From assembly GCF_000003815.2 (NCBI RefSeq), contig NC_049985.1, positions 16,028,355-16,092,354 of the forward strand: a stretch of 64,000 bases of DNA, written 5' to 3'. The translations under genes were made by a program, and so were the position numbers. The stretch comes from Branchiostoma floridae. Taxonomy: Eukaryota; Chordata; Leptocardii; Amphioxiformes; Branchiostomatidae. The notes beneath the pieces are model-generated. The model did no database searches. It saw only the letters and a list, made by a program, of their open reading frames with translations, and was not told the origin of the DNA. Positions 55,501 to 64,000 of the stretch are shown here, piece after piece. The stretch's first letter is position 1. The number at the start of each line of letters is the position of its first letter.

Positions 55501-58500
55501 CCATGAGATAGTGGGGAGGGACGGGCGCCCGGCAACAGGTCCGGTCCCAGACAGACAAGTCTAAAACAAACGCATCCTCCACACCGCCCAGCCCCCCCAC
55601 ATGCGAGCGAGCCGCGTTACGTGGCGTAAGGCTGGGTCACGCGCGCCCACAACATCCAAACGCGCCTTACAGATACACACTCATACACATGCAAATCAAA
55701 CTCCAAACTAATGCAAAATATTAGCGGAAACCCCATACACAGCCTCGACGTTCAATCTAGGAAAGCAAAAGAAAATTCTACCTTGCCAAAACAGAAATGA
55801 CACCCAAATCGTACCGACTGCAGCCTTCGAAGCTCAGAGGGGTTGGCTGAACGCTACGACAAGCTCTCTCAGCGGGGTGACGTCTGATCCTGAAAACAAA
55901 GAACCAGGAGGGGGGGGGGGTCGCCATCTTGCCTCCTGGAACATGCCATCGTCGTTCTCTGTTCCTGCCTGAAATATTCACGAAAATCAAAAAATGACAT
56001 CAAAATCTGGAAACTCTCGTTCTGCTCCACACCTCAGCAATAAAAGCCAGCACCCACAGCTTTCCTTCGCGGAGGATCACTATGGATACAAAAACATAAC
56101 CAGGACAAAAGAAATTCGAGAGAACCACCATCTGCCATGTGGGCACCAACTATCTGCTTGGAGTAGCTGTCGGACCCTGCTAAAACATTCACAAAGGCAC
56201 GAAAACACACAAGAATCAATCAGCTTCACGCAAAACAAAACGCCAGCCTGAACGAAAAAAAGGCGTCCTAAACTCGTCCCGGCCTAAGAAGGAAGAAAGG
56301 CTTGAAACTGTAACGAAAATGGCGTAAAGCAGTCACCCCTGCACTCCGGAACATTCCTCCCTCAAAAATCAAGTATTCATATGCAAAAACAACAGACAAC
56401 GCAAGGATTAAATGATATAGCTGGCAGCCGGAATTCCAAGCCGTGCTAGAAAGGAAACACAAACAGCGAGAACCATAATCAGTAAAGGCCGCTCCGAACC
56501 TCTAACGAAGCACACACAGGAGTAAAGAGACGAGAGAAACACACGAAAAAGTACCAACCGACCGCGGAACCAAATCAAACCTTCCGTGGAAAGAACGTGT
56601 CCTCCCGAGGGTAATCAAAACGTGACCGCCAAGGCCTCGAGCCGTAGCGTGCTTCCCTGCGGCGTCGAAAAACCAACATCACCGCTGGGCAGGTTTTCTG
56701 CTTTGCGTGGTGAGCAGAAGTGGAGGGGTCCGTCGTAGACGAGGACCACAGGAGGACTGACAGTTTGACATCTCTTAGTATTGTGGGGTCAAAGGGCAAC
56801 TTTCGGGACCAATGACTAATCAGGTTAAATAGTGTGTCAGCTTCGTTCCCTTTTTCTAAATTTCACGAAGATGAAATGCCAATAAATTGCAGCTCCCTTT
56901 GTCGTGTTTGAGTTGCAGACTACTTTCAATCAATCGTTCGCATGCATCATTTGTTGATTCGTGGCGGCTACAGACAGTTTAGACAGTTCTACTTTGGTCA
57001 CGAAAAAAAATGTCTAAATAAGAAAAAAAATTGATATGTACTGTTCTTTGAAAACCCGACACGGATATTTCCTCCCATACGCAGCTTTCTCAGGCTAAAG
57101 GTGAACGTTTTGTTACACTTCTTTTATGTATTACATTTGTATATGTGTACCTTTAACTGCCCGGAACTGTAAATAACGTAACGGAGGCAGGCTGTCAGCA
57201 CTCACGGTTTCAAGTGCGGAATATTTGTCGTCACTGGTTTTCCTGTGCGGAATATTTGTCGTCACTCGTTTTCTAGTGCGGATGGTAGTCTCAGCACTCG
57301 GTTTCTAGTGGTGAATCGGGGGTTTTCAGTGCTGAAGTCGACTCACCACTGGACACCTAGTGCGGACGTAACGTCGGCACTAGACTTCTAGTGCGGAAGG
57401 CCCCTTCCGCACTAGACACCGAGTGCTGAGAGAGGAACCCGTGACTTCGGTAGTTTTGCATGTTATCGCAACATTTTCCAGGATATTGAAGTCCGAAACC
57501 ACAATGCAATGGTATTTCCGAACATACAGTTGTAGCAGTTGCATGCGGTCGTGTTGAACTCTTGAGCCAAACCAAGCACCAAGCATCCATCCATGCATCG
57601 AAGGAAGCACCCACTGAAGGTAAAACCCAATACATTGCGTTTCGTCGCCAGAGGGCGACGAAACGCAAAAAAGTATTTTTTAGGGAAGCGAGTGTAAGGA
57701 GCCTCGGTAGAAATCGGATGGTACCCAGGCTAGGGGTAAGAGACAGAGACAGCAACCTAGTTCTCTAGGTAACTTACATGCGTTGTTAAAAAACCAGAAT
57801 ATTTAAGAATATTAAGTCGACGGGAATGGTTTCAAACTGAAACACTTTAAAAATACTGCAGCTTGAAAACACTGTTCGTCAACTTGATAGCCCTAAATAC
57901 CATGCATGTTTTAAAAACAACGGATATAGGTTACGCCACGGATAAAGGTGAACTAGCTTTAAATGTGAGACAGGTATAGAATTTTTCATAAACAAACAAA
58001 TAAACAAACTAATTTATCGTCATTACATTCTTACGGTTCACTCACTCACAAAACACATTAGGAATCTATCTCATAGCTAATGCATAATCCATGTAAAACC
58101 CACCATACCCAAAATCCACGTTTTCCCGTCATCTACCCCGCCTGGTCCAATCTACGTCTCCACACGGCTTTTGACTGCATGACAGAAGATGGGGGGAAAA
58201 CAAGCGACAAGTTAAACCTTTTCAGCACTTCAAGTCGGAACTCAACAAGTCATATAAAAAAACAGTTATAAAATGAGCCAATATATCCCTCTTATTGCAA
58301 AACATATATCAGGCAATGGATAACCATGTCGTAAAATGGTAAAGTCAATTCAAATCTATAACTGTGCGCGGATCGAAAGAAGCTTACTCTATACATTTTA
58401 GTCTTACATGAAACACTGGTGGTGACATTCTGTTTTTGGTACCTTTAGACAGATTAGCCGTGAGGCTCCGTGGGCGTCACTCCACCGTCATGGGGGCAGG

Positions 58501-61500
58501 GGCATGGCGAGTATCGAACTCTGGACCTACTGATTCTGATTCCAACGCTCTACCCGTTGCGCCACACAGACAGTAGTTGCCAAAATGTACACGTTTAGTT
58601 TAAACAAGACACAAGGAACTCTGATCTTACCTTGGCAGATGAACATCTGATTCCAATCACAGCTAGTAATCTGCCACTTATTTGGCTGAATGGCGAGAGA
58701 GTGAATGTTATAATCTGCTCTGACGTACTCCACACAGTTCTTCAAGCCATTGTTGCGTAAACGCCTCGTCCAGGGGCTGTAGTCGCCCTTGCGCAGAGGA
58801 CTGCCATCACTCCACACGAGCACTCCCTCCTGAGCACGGTCCGTCAGGCCGATACGGACGTACTCGCTTCCCGTCGCCCTGTTCTTTAGCCCGATCAGGA
58901 ACTGGTCCGTGGTGCGGTCACGAGGTGTGGCAAGGATGCCACCGTCTTTGCTGCATGTCTCCACGGACCCCTCGTACCTCAGGGTCTCCTCAAACACTTT
59001 GTAACAGTTTTCTTGGAACAATTCGTAACATGGAGGGCATGGGCCTTCAGTGGTTGTCATGACAGCCGTCGGTGTCATGGTAACAGAGGGGGGCGCCATG
59101 GTCGTTGTCGGTGCTGCATTTGTAGTTGTACAAGGAGAAGTCACCTTAGTTGTTGTCGGTGCTGTAGCTGTAGATGTAGAAGGAGAAGTCGCCATTGTTG
59201 TCGTGGGTGCTGTAGTTGTAGTTGTAGTTGTAGCTGTAGAAGGGGACGTCGCTATGGTAGATGTCAACGTTGTAGTTGTAGAAGGGGAAGTCGCCAAGGA
59301 AGTCGTCGGTGCTGTAGTTGTAGTTGTAGAAGGAGAAGTCGCCATAGAAGTCGTCGGTGACGTAGTTGTAGGTGTAGTTGTAGTTGTAGAAGGGGAAGTC
59401 GCCATGGTAGATGTAAGCGTTGTGGGTTTAGTTGTAGAAGGGGAAGTCGCCAAGGAAGTCGTCGGTGCTGTAGTTGTATTGGCAGAATTAGAAGTCGCCA
59501 TGATAGTCGCCGGTGCTGTAGTTGTAGTTGTAGAAGGAGAAGTCACCATGGTTGTCGTCGGTGATGAAGCTGTAGTTGTAGTTGTAGTTGTAAAAGAAGA
59601 AGTCGTCGTGGTAGTCGTCGGTGCTGTAGTTGTAGTTGTAGAAGGGGAAGTATGCAAGAAAGTCGTCGGTGCTGTAGTTGTAGCTCCAGAAGGAGAAGTT
59701 GCCATGGTTGTCGTCGGTGCTGTAGTTGTAGTTGTAGAAGGAGAAGTCACAATGGTAGATGTCAGCGTTGTAGTTGTAGTGGTAGAAGGGGAAGTATCCA
59801 TGGCTGTCGTCGGTGCTGTAGTTGTAGTTGTAGTTGTAGTTGTAGAATGAGAAGTCACCGGGGTAGTCGCCTGTGCTGAAGTTATAGAAGGGGAAGTCGC
59901 CATGGTAGTCGTCGGTGCTGTAGTTGTAGTGGTAGAAGTAAAAGTCGCCATGGCAGTCGCCTGTGCTGTAGTTGTGGCTGTAGACAGATAAGTTACCATG
60001 GTAGTCGTCGATGCTGTAGCTGTAGAAGGAGAAGTCGCCTTGGTAGTTGTCGGTAATGTAGTTGTAGTTGTAGATGGGAAAATATCCATGAAAGTCGTCG
60101 GCGCCGTAGTTGTAGTTGCAGAAGGAGTAGCCGCCGTGGTAGATGTCAGCGTTGTAGTTGTAGTTGTAGTTGTAGAAGGAGAAGTCGCAATGGTAGTTGA
60201 CGGTTCTGTAGTTGTAGTTGTAAAAGGGGAAGTATGCAAGAAAGTCGTCGGTGCTGTAGTTGTAGTTCTAGAAGGAGAAGTTGCCATGGTGGTCGTCGGT
60301 GCTGTAGTTGTAGTAGTAGGAGGAAAAGTCGCAATGGTAGTTGACGGTTCTGTAGTTGTAGTTGTAAAAGAGGAAGTGTGCAAGAAAGTCGTCGGTGCTG
60401 TATTTGTAGTTCCAAAAGGAGAAGTTGCCATGGTTGTCGTCGGTGCTGTGGTTGTAGTTGTAGTTGTAGAAGAAGAGGTCGCCATAGAAGTCGTCGGTGC
60501 TGTAGTTGTAGAAGGAGAAGTCACTATGGCAGTCGTCGGTGCTGTAGTTGTAGAAGGAGAAGTCACTATCGCCGTCGACGGTACTGTAGTTGTATTTGTA
60601 GAAATAGAAGTCGTCGGTGATGTAGTTGCAGTTGTAGAAGGGGAAGTCGCTATGGTTGTTGTCACTGCTGTAGTTATAGAAGGGGAAGGATAAGTCGCTA
60701 TGGTAGTTGTCGGTGATGTAGTTGAAGTGGTAGTTGTAAAAGAAGAAGTCGCCATAGAAGTCGTCGGTGCTGTAGCTGTAGCTATAGAACGGAGGGTTGC
60801 CATGCTAGTCGTCGGTGATGTAGATGTAGTTGTACCGCGATATTTCTTCATAATTACTGTGGTTGCCATTGTGGAAGTGGATGTTGGCGTAGGAGGAATG
60901 GGCTTGGTCGTTGCAGTCGTCATTGTAGAAGTGGTTCCTTTTGTCGCCGTAGCTTGGTGAGAGCCGTTATGGCGAGAGTCATTGTAGTGTGAGTCACTAT
61001 GGTGAGAGCCGGTCTGGTGTGAGCCACTTTGGTGAGAGCCGGTATGGTGAGAGCCGGTATGGTGAGAGCCATTGTGGTGTGAGCCGTTATGGTGAGCACT
61101 GGTATGGTGAGAGCCGGTCTGGTGTGAGCCACCTTGGTGAGAGCCGGTATGGTGTGAGCCACTTTGGTGAGAGCCGGTATGGTGAGAGCCGCTATGGTGA
61201 GAGTCGATCAGACACATGGCCAGCAGGACTCCCGCTGCAACTACGGTTGCTATGACGATACACAAAATAATGCTGCAGAACACTGGCGCTGGGAAACGAG
61301 ACTCTGCTTGACAGGTGCTCTTACTGTCCTCTTCAGAATGGGGATCTAGATATGAAAATATATATGCAAGAATAGGTCGACTCAGAACTTTGCTGGTGAT
61401 ATCACGTATAAACAGGAAAATATCTTTTTTAAATTCTGTAACCTTCATGGGCACAGGGAATAAATGGAGAAAGTAAGTTTATAACTAGTACAATTATAAT

Positions 61501-62911
61501 CAGCACTATTACTTACATTCCTCTTTCTTTATGGAAAGGTATCACTTTACAAGGTTTAATAAGCTATCCGTTTGTAGAAACAGCAGCATTGCAACTTATG
61601 TATGAAAGGTATACACGCTGTAATATTTCATGTTTCTAAAACTGTGTCCTCCTTAGGCTTTGTTGATTTTATTATATGGATGACATCCTCTGGAAACAAC
61701 CCCAAAACTGAGGCGAGCGTGTGAATGAAAAAGTCTGTACACAAAAGAAGTTGACTTCATTCTGAAATTTGAGGAAGGTTCAACATATGACTGAGCACTC
61801 AGGGAATGATACATCCTCCTACGCACGGTCCCAACGGCTGACTGCCCATATAAGGGTAAGCTCATTAATATCCCAACGGCTGACTGCCCATATAAGGGTA
61901 AGCTCATTAATATTTATAAGCAGGGCGGCGAGTTTGTGGCGACAATCATAATACCTGGGTGTAGGGCCTGGGATAGCAGGGCCCAATAGGCTGAGCAGTC
62001 AGCTAGCCGTTGGGACCGTGCGTAGGAGGATGGGAATGATACGGAACAACAGATTCTTCGTTTTTGTTCTTTCGCATTTTCGCATTTTCTGTCATTTGTT
62101 TGCAATCTACAGCATATGTTTGCTAATTTTGCAGTCACTTTTACAGTACGATTTACAATATGGTTGAAACCTTTTTTTAACGACAGAAAATTACTTCACC
62201 CAGGGATGTCATCCATATAATCAAATCAATATTTTCCTTACCGATATTTCCGCCAGACTGTTTATTTTCCAGAGGTGAAATTCGGTATGTGGCCTTTTTC
62301 TTCCATGTTGAAGTCTTCAGTCGTGCAGACGGCATCTCCTGTGATAAGATGTTGTTTGTAGTCGTCGTCTGGGTCGCTCTTTTATCCAACATCTTGCTCT
62401 GGCCGTCCAACTTAGATCGAGCCACAAACGGGTGATCCTCCCGGCGACTATTTCGTGAAAAAATGGAGCTAACGCTTTGTAGCGGCAGCTTGTTCTCACA
62501 GTCTAGTTTTGCCGGCTCGCGGATTGGACCTTGAGTGGTGGTATCTTGGTCTTTTTTTGAGGATGACGGAGGATGTTTGATTTGGTGATCGGGCCAGGTC
62601 GGGGTATCATTCACGGCGTCAAAATCGCCATCCTTGCGTTCTCGAGTATTTGACATACCTTTTGTCTTCTCCGCATGGTTTTGGCGTTTCACGCTCACTC
62701 CGACACCGTTACTAGCACGGTGGCTTGTTGTCACGGCCCCCCGCTCTGTAGTCATTTCACATGTACAGTCGTCCAAGTCGCTATCCCCTACCTTTTGGGA
62801 CTTGTAGCGACAATCATAGCCGCTGTATATTTTCCCACCTATTGGGGACATGTTTCCGTACTCATCGTCCACGGCGTAAGAAGAAACGCGGAGATTCTCA
62901 GCAAATTCCAT
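52391..62911 (-). CDS. Type II membrane mucin-like C-type lectin, gene 2 (terminal exon tentative)
   Basis: Paralogue of gene 1. Exons: 62911-62242 (cytoplasmic, starts MEFAENL), 61345-58631 (TM, stalk, lectin), and tentatively 52539-52391. The first two are well supported; all phases fit (1177 residues). The cytoplasmic part shares GPIRE.A.LDC with gene 1 and has a YGNM motif (YxN, Grb2-type SH2 ligand). TM: VFCSIILCIVIATVVAAGVL, preceded by basic residues. Directly outside is a His-Gly-Ser array of about 18 pentapeptides, then roughly 640 residues rich in Thr, Ser, Pro and Ala (TTTTAPTTTMATSPS-like), then a CTLD (CYELFQENCYKVF to MFICQ) without EPN/QPD or WND. TM, stalk and lectin share one exon here but are split into three in gene 1. 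Function unknown; perhaps epithelial or immune surface protection. Confidence 0.82.
53040..53570. repeat. Palindromic GCACT...AGTGC repeat array, copy 1
   Basis: Starts ACCGAAGTCACGGGTTCCGC and holds more than a dozen GCACT/AGTGC word pairs; three consecutive units of about 31 bp carry CAGCACTCGGTTTCTAGTGC. Units are themselves near-palindromes. The same terminus and words occur inverted at 57185-57450. Confidence 0.85.
53754..54028. mobile_element. Short TIR element (275 bp) sharing both ends with the next element
   Basis: Left CCTATTTGTCCTGAATTAGTC and right (reverse complement) ACTATTTAACCTGATTAGTC are imperfect inverted repeats. The first about 65 bp are repeated at 54027-54092 and the last about 85 bp at 56748-56832. 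Confidence 0.8.
54027..56832. mobile_element. Long element (about 2.8 kb) with the same ends, no intact transposase seen
   Basis: Bounded by copies of the same left and right ends as 53754-54028. It contains a pyrimidine-rich stretch (54092-54350), five hairpin repeats (54640-55050), GC-rich DNA with minus-strand TTATT-type signals near 55250, and further CCGCGGAA/CCTTCCG words near 56565-56590. The ORFs present are short and unrecognised. Probably a non-autonomous DNA transposon or a composite. Confidence 0.65.
54640..55050 (+). repeat. Five hairpin repeats with compensated stems
   Basis: Copies at about 54643-54678, 54721-54760, 54809-54842, 54885-54922 and 55014-55045. The core is CTTCCGCGGAACCCCTTCGC-like, flanked by inverted arms. 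Arms alternate TTCAG/CTGAA and TCCAG/CTGGA with pairing kept. The second copy has a perfect 10-bp stem (ATCATTCAGC/GCTGAATGAT). Confidence 0.85.
57185..57450. repeat. Palindromic GCACT...AGTGC repeat array, copy 2 (inverted)
   Basis: Contains CAGCACTCGGTTTCTAGTG and GGCACTAGACTTCTAGTGC and ends GAACCCGTGACTTCGGTAG, the reverse complement of the left end of 53040-53570. Confidence 0.8.
57451..58470. other. Stretch between repeats and lectin exon
   Basis: No gene supported. It holds an inverted copy (57680-57735) of the repeat end seen at 51985-52040, a GTCTG-family-like fragment near 57840-57960, and AAACAAA runs near 57990-58010. It would lie inside the last intron of lectin gene 2 if the 52391 exon belongs to it. 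Confidence 0.5.
58480..58575 (-). mobile_element. tRNA-derived SINE head, minus strand
   Basis: On the minus strand GTGGCGCAACGGGTAGAGCG (A box) is followed by CAGAGTTCGATACTCGCC (B box). The acceptor-stem halves do not pair convincingly, so a SINE is preferred over a tRNA gene. It lies in the open frame beyond the lectin exon donor. Confidence 0.65.
58631..59040 (-). other. C-type lectin domain of gene 2
   Basis: Landmarks: CYELF, CYKVF, ILATPRD, YVRIGLTD, VWSDGSPL, NCVEY, NKWQITSC, MFICQ. About half of the residues match gene 1. No EPN/QPD or WND. The exon ends in the same place and phase as in gene 1. Confidence 0.9.
59045..60950 (-). repeat. Coding Thr/Ser/Ala/Pro repeat (mucin stalk of gene 2)
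   Basis: Imperfect 45-60-bp units, in coding sense built on ATG GCN ACT TCN CCT TCT ACN ACN with runs of ACA/ACT. They are more diverged than the array in gene 1. Long Val-rich frames on the opposite strand are artefacts of the repeat. Confidence 0.9.
60951..61213 (-). repeat. 15-bp coding minisatellite: His-rich pentapeptide array
   Basis: About 17-18 tandem 15-bp units (plus-strand form GAGCCGGTATGGTGA) encode GSHHT, GSHQS, GSHHN and variants, giving over 25 His in about 88 residues right after the membrane segment. Multiples of 15 bp keep the frame. Confidence 0.93.
61813..62031. mobile_element. MITE with 11-bp target duplication (Mutator-like), in intron 1 of lectin gene 2
   Basis: GGGAATGATAC is found at 61802-61812 and 62032-62042. 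The ends ATCCTCCTACGCACGGTCCC and GGGACCGTGCGTAGGAGGAT are perfect inverted repeats, extending through CAACGG. A 42-bp internal unit (CCCAACGGCTGACTGCCCAT...) is duplicated in tandem at 61830-61913. Confidence 0.92.
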
Positions 62912-64000
62912 GTTGTTGTACCAACAGAACGGGCTGTTGCGTCTTGCCGTTACGTTTTGAGATCTCAAACTGGGCAACATATATCCTACCGCTAAGGAAG
63001 CTGTATTCAACAACACCCAAATAAGGTCACATTCAACAACCGTCTTAGGGTGTTGGCAAGAACGCCTGCACGACAAGGCAGGTAATTAAGTTCCCTTCAG
63101 TTTAATAAATCCAGCTAACAATTTTGACCTTTTCTAGTTGAACCGCATTGTGGACGCCGTTAGCAGGTATCAAATCAACATAAGCTCTGCTATTTCATCG
63201 GCGAACGGTGTGTACACGTGATTTGACTAGGGTAGCAAGGTCCGCGCCGTCCTTGGTGCTGAACGCCATTCACAAAATGACCGCTGTCCTTGGCCGGGCA
63301 ACATGAGTTGGGTTAAACGACATTCTTTTTCCAAATATTGTTCCTACATTTAGGCAATGTTGATTTGATTATATAATTACACCTATGGGAATCCCAAACA
63401 GATGCGACTGTGCGAGTAAAATAAAGTTTTGAAATTGTTTTGAAATCTAAGTGGCCAGGAAGGTTGAACAAATGACTAGAGATAACGGTTTAACGTTATA
63501 CCAAACAATGCACATGTATTTCTTTTAATTTTTGTTCCTTCATATCTTCTTATTTGACATTGGAATTTATTCTGAAATTCTATTACATTAGTATCCGTTT
63601 TCTATATTTTCATTCAATCAACGACATATGTGCCCATTTTACAGTTCCTTTGAACGATTTACAGTATGATTGAATTTTTTTGTTCGGAAACGGCCAAAAC
63701 TTGATGCGTGCAAATATGTCATCAGTATGGTGAAATAAACATAGCCTTCCTGCATAAAACAGATGTCCCTGGTGCTATAGGCGTTATGTGTTCTTGCCAA
63801 CGCACCCATTGCAATACGCACACACACATAAGCACATCCCCCTTTCTGCTATACCTTAATCTGCAATCCAGTCTACCGAGGCTTCTGCGGACTACGTAGC
63901 TAGTGTAGGCTCTCTATGGGGCAGATAAAGCTTTCTACCGCCGGGGTAATCGTCTGCACTCGGTAAGATTTTCACGGGGTAGGACTTTGCCCAGACCTTG
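62912..64000. other. Region upstream of lectin gene 2
   Basis: An open frame continues upstream of the MEF start without an ATG that is better supported. Beyond about 63080 I see AT-rich DNA with no convincing gene, repeat or RNA. The promoter of gene 2 should lie here but is not recognisable. Confidence 0.45.

Noticed and set aside
53754-56832. LTR retrotransposon with the shared segments as LTRs
   Set aside because: The shared ends are inverted repeats of each other, there is no primer-binding site or polypurine tract that I can recognise, and there is no reverse transcriptase frame between them.
58490-58565. tRNA gene on the minus strand
   Set aside because: A and B boxes are present, but the acceptor and anticodon stems do not pair well; a tRNA-derived SINE is more likely.
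59013-60960. Plus-strand Val-rich and Cys/Arg-rich frames
   Set aside because: Same artefact, antisense to the stalk of lectin gene 2.
50951-61213. CRISPR-like array in the short regular repeats
   Set aside because: Repeats are contiguous coding minisatellites or palindromic transposon units without unique spacers, in a eukaryotic genome.

Overview
The window looks like nuclear DNA of an invertebrate chordate, most likely an amphioxus (Branchiostoma). This is inferred from vertebrate-like proteins, many short introns with GT-AG ends, AT-rich introns full of small inverted-repeat transposons and tRNA-derived SINEs, and mucin-stalked C-type lectins. No species-level proof is possible from sequence alone. 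Exon borders were set by hand from GT-AG sites, reading-frame phase and protein similarity, so they are models.

Layout: (1) 13-25242, plus strand: the 3' 39 coding exons of a type IIB-like receptor protein tyrosine phosphatase (end of an Ig domain, ten fibronectin III modules, one membrane segment, an active-looking D1 and a D2 that has lost its catalytic residues). The 5' end lies outside the window. (2) 27008-39101, minus strand: a complete histidyl-tRNA synthetase gene in 15 coding exons, plus an alternative first exon (37321-37413) encoding a mitochondrial presequence. It converges tail-to-tail with the phosphatase gene. (3) 40718-41698, plus strand: cyclin H, with an uninterrupted CDS and an intron in the 5' UTR. 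(4) 43957-50305 and about 52391-62911, minus strand: two paralogous type II membrane proteins in tandem. Each has a cytoplasmic domain, one membrane segment, a Thr-rich mucin-like stalk and a terminal C-type lectin domain. The second also has a His-Gly-Ser pentapeptide array just outside the membrane.

The remainder is introns and intergenic DNA rich in mobile elements: families with TA, TTAA, 10-bp and 11-bp target duplications, hAT-like elements, a TIR-bounded block at 53754-56832 holding five stem-conserving hairpin repeats, and minisatellites.

The genes do not form an operon. HARS (protein synthesis in two compartments) and cyclin H (CDK7/TFIIH subunit) are housekeeping genes facing away from each other across about 1.6 kb. 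The phosphatase and the lectin pair are cell-surface genes.
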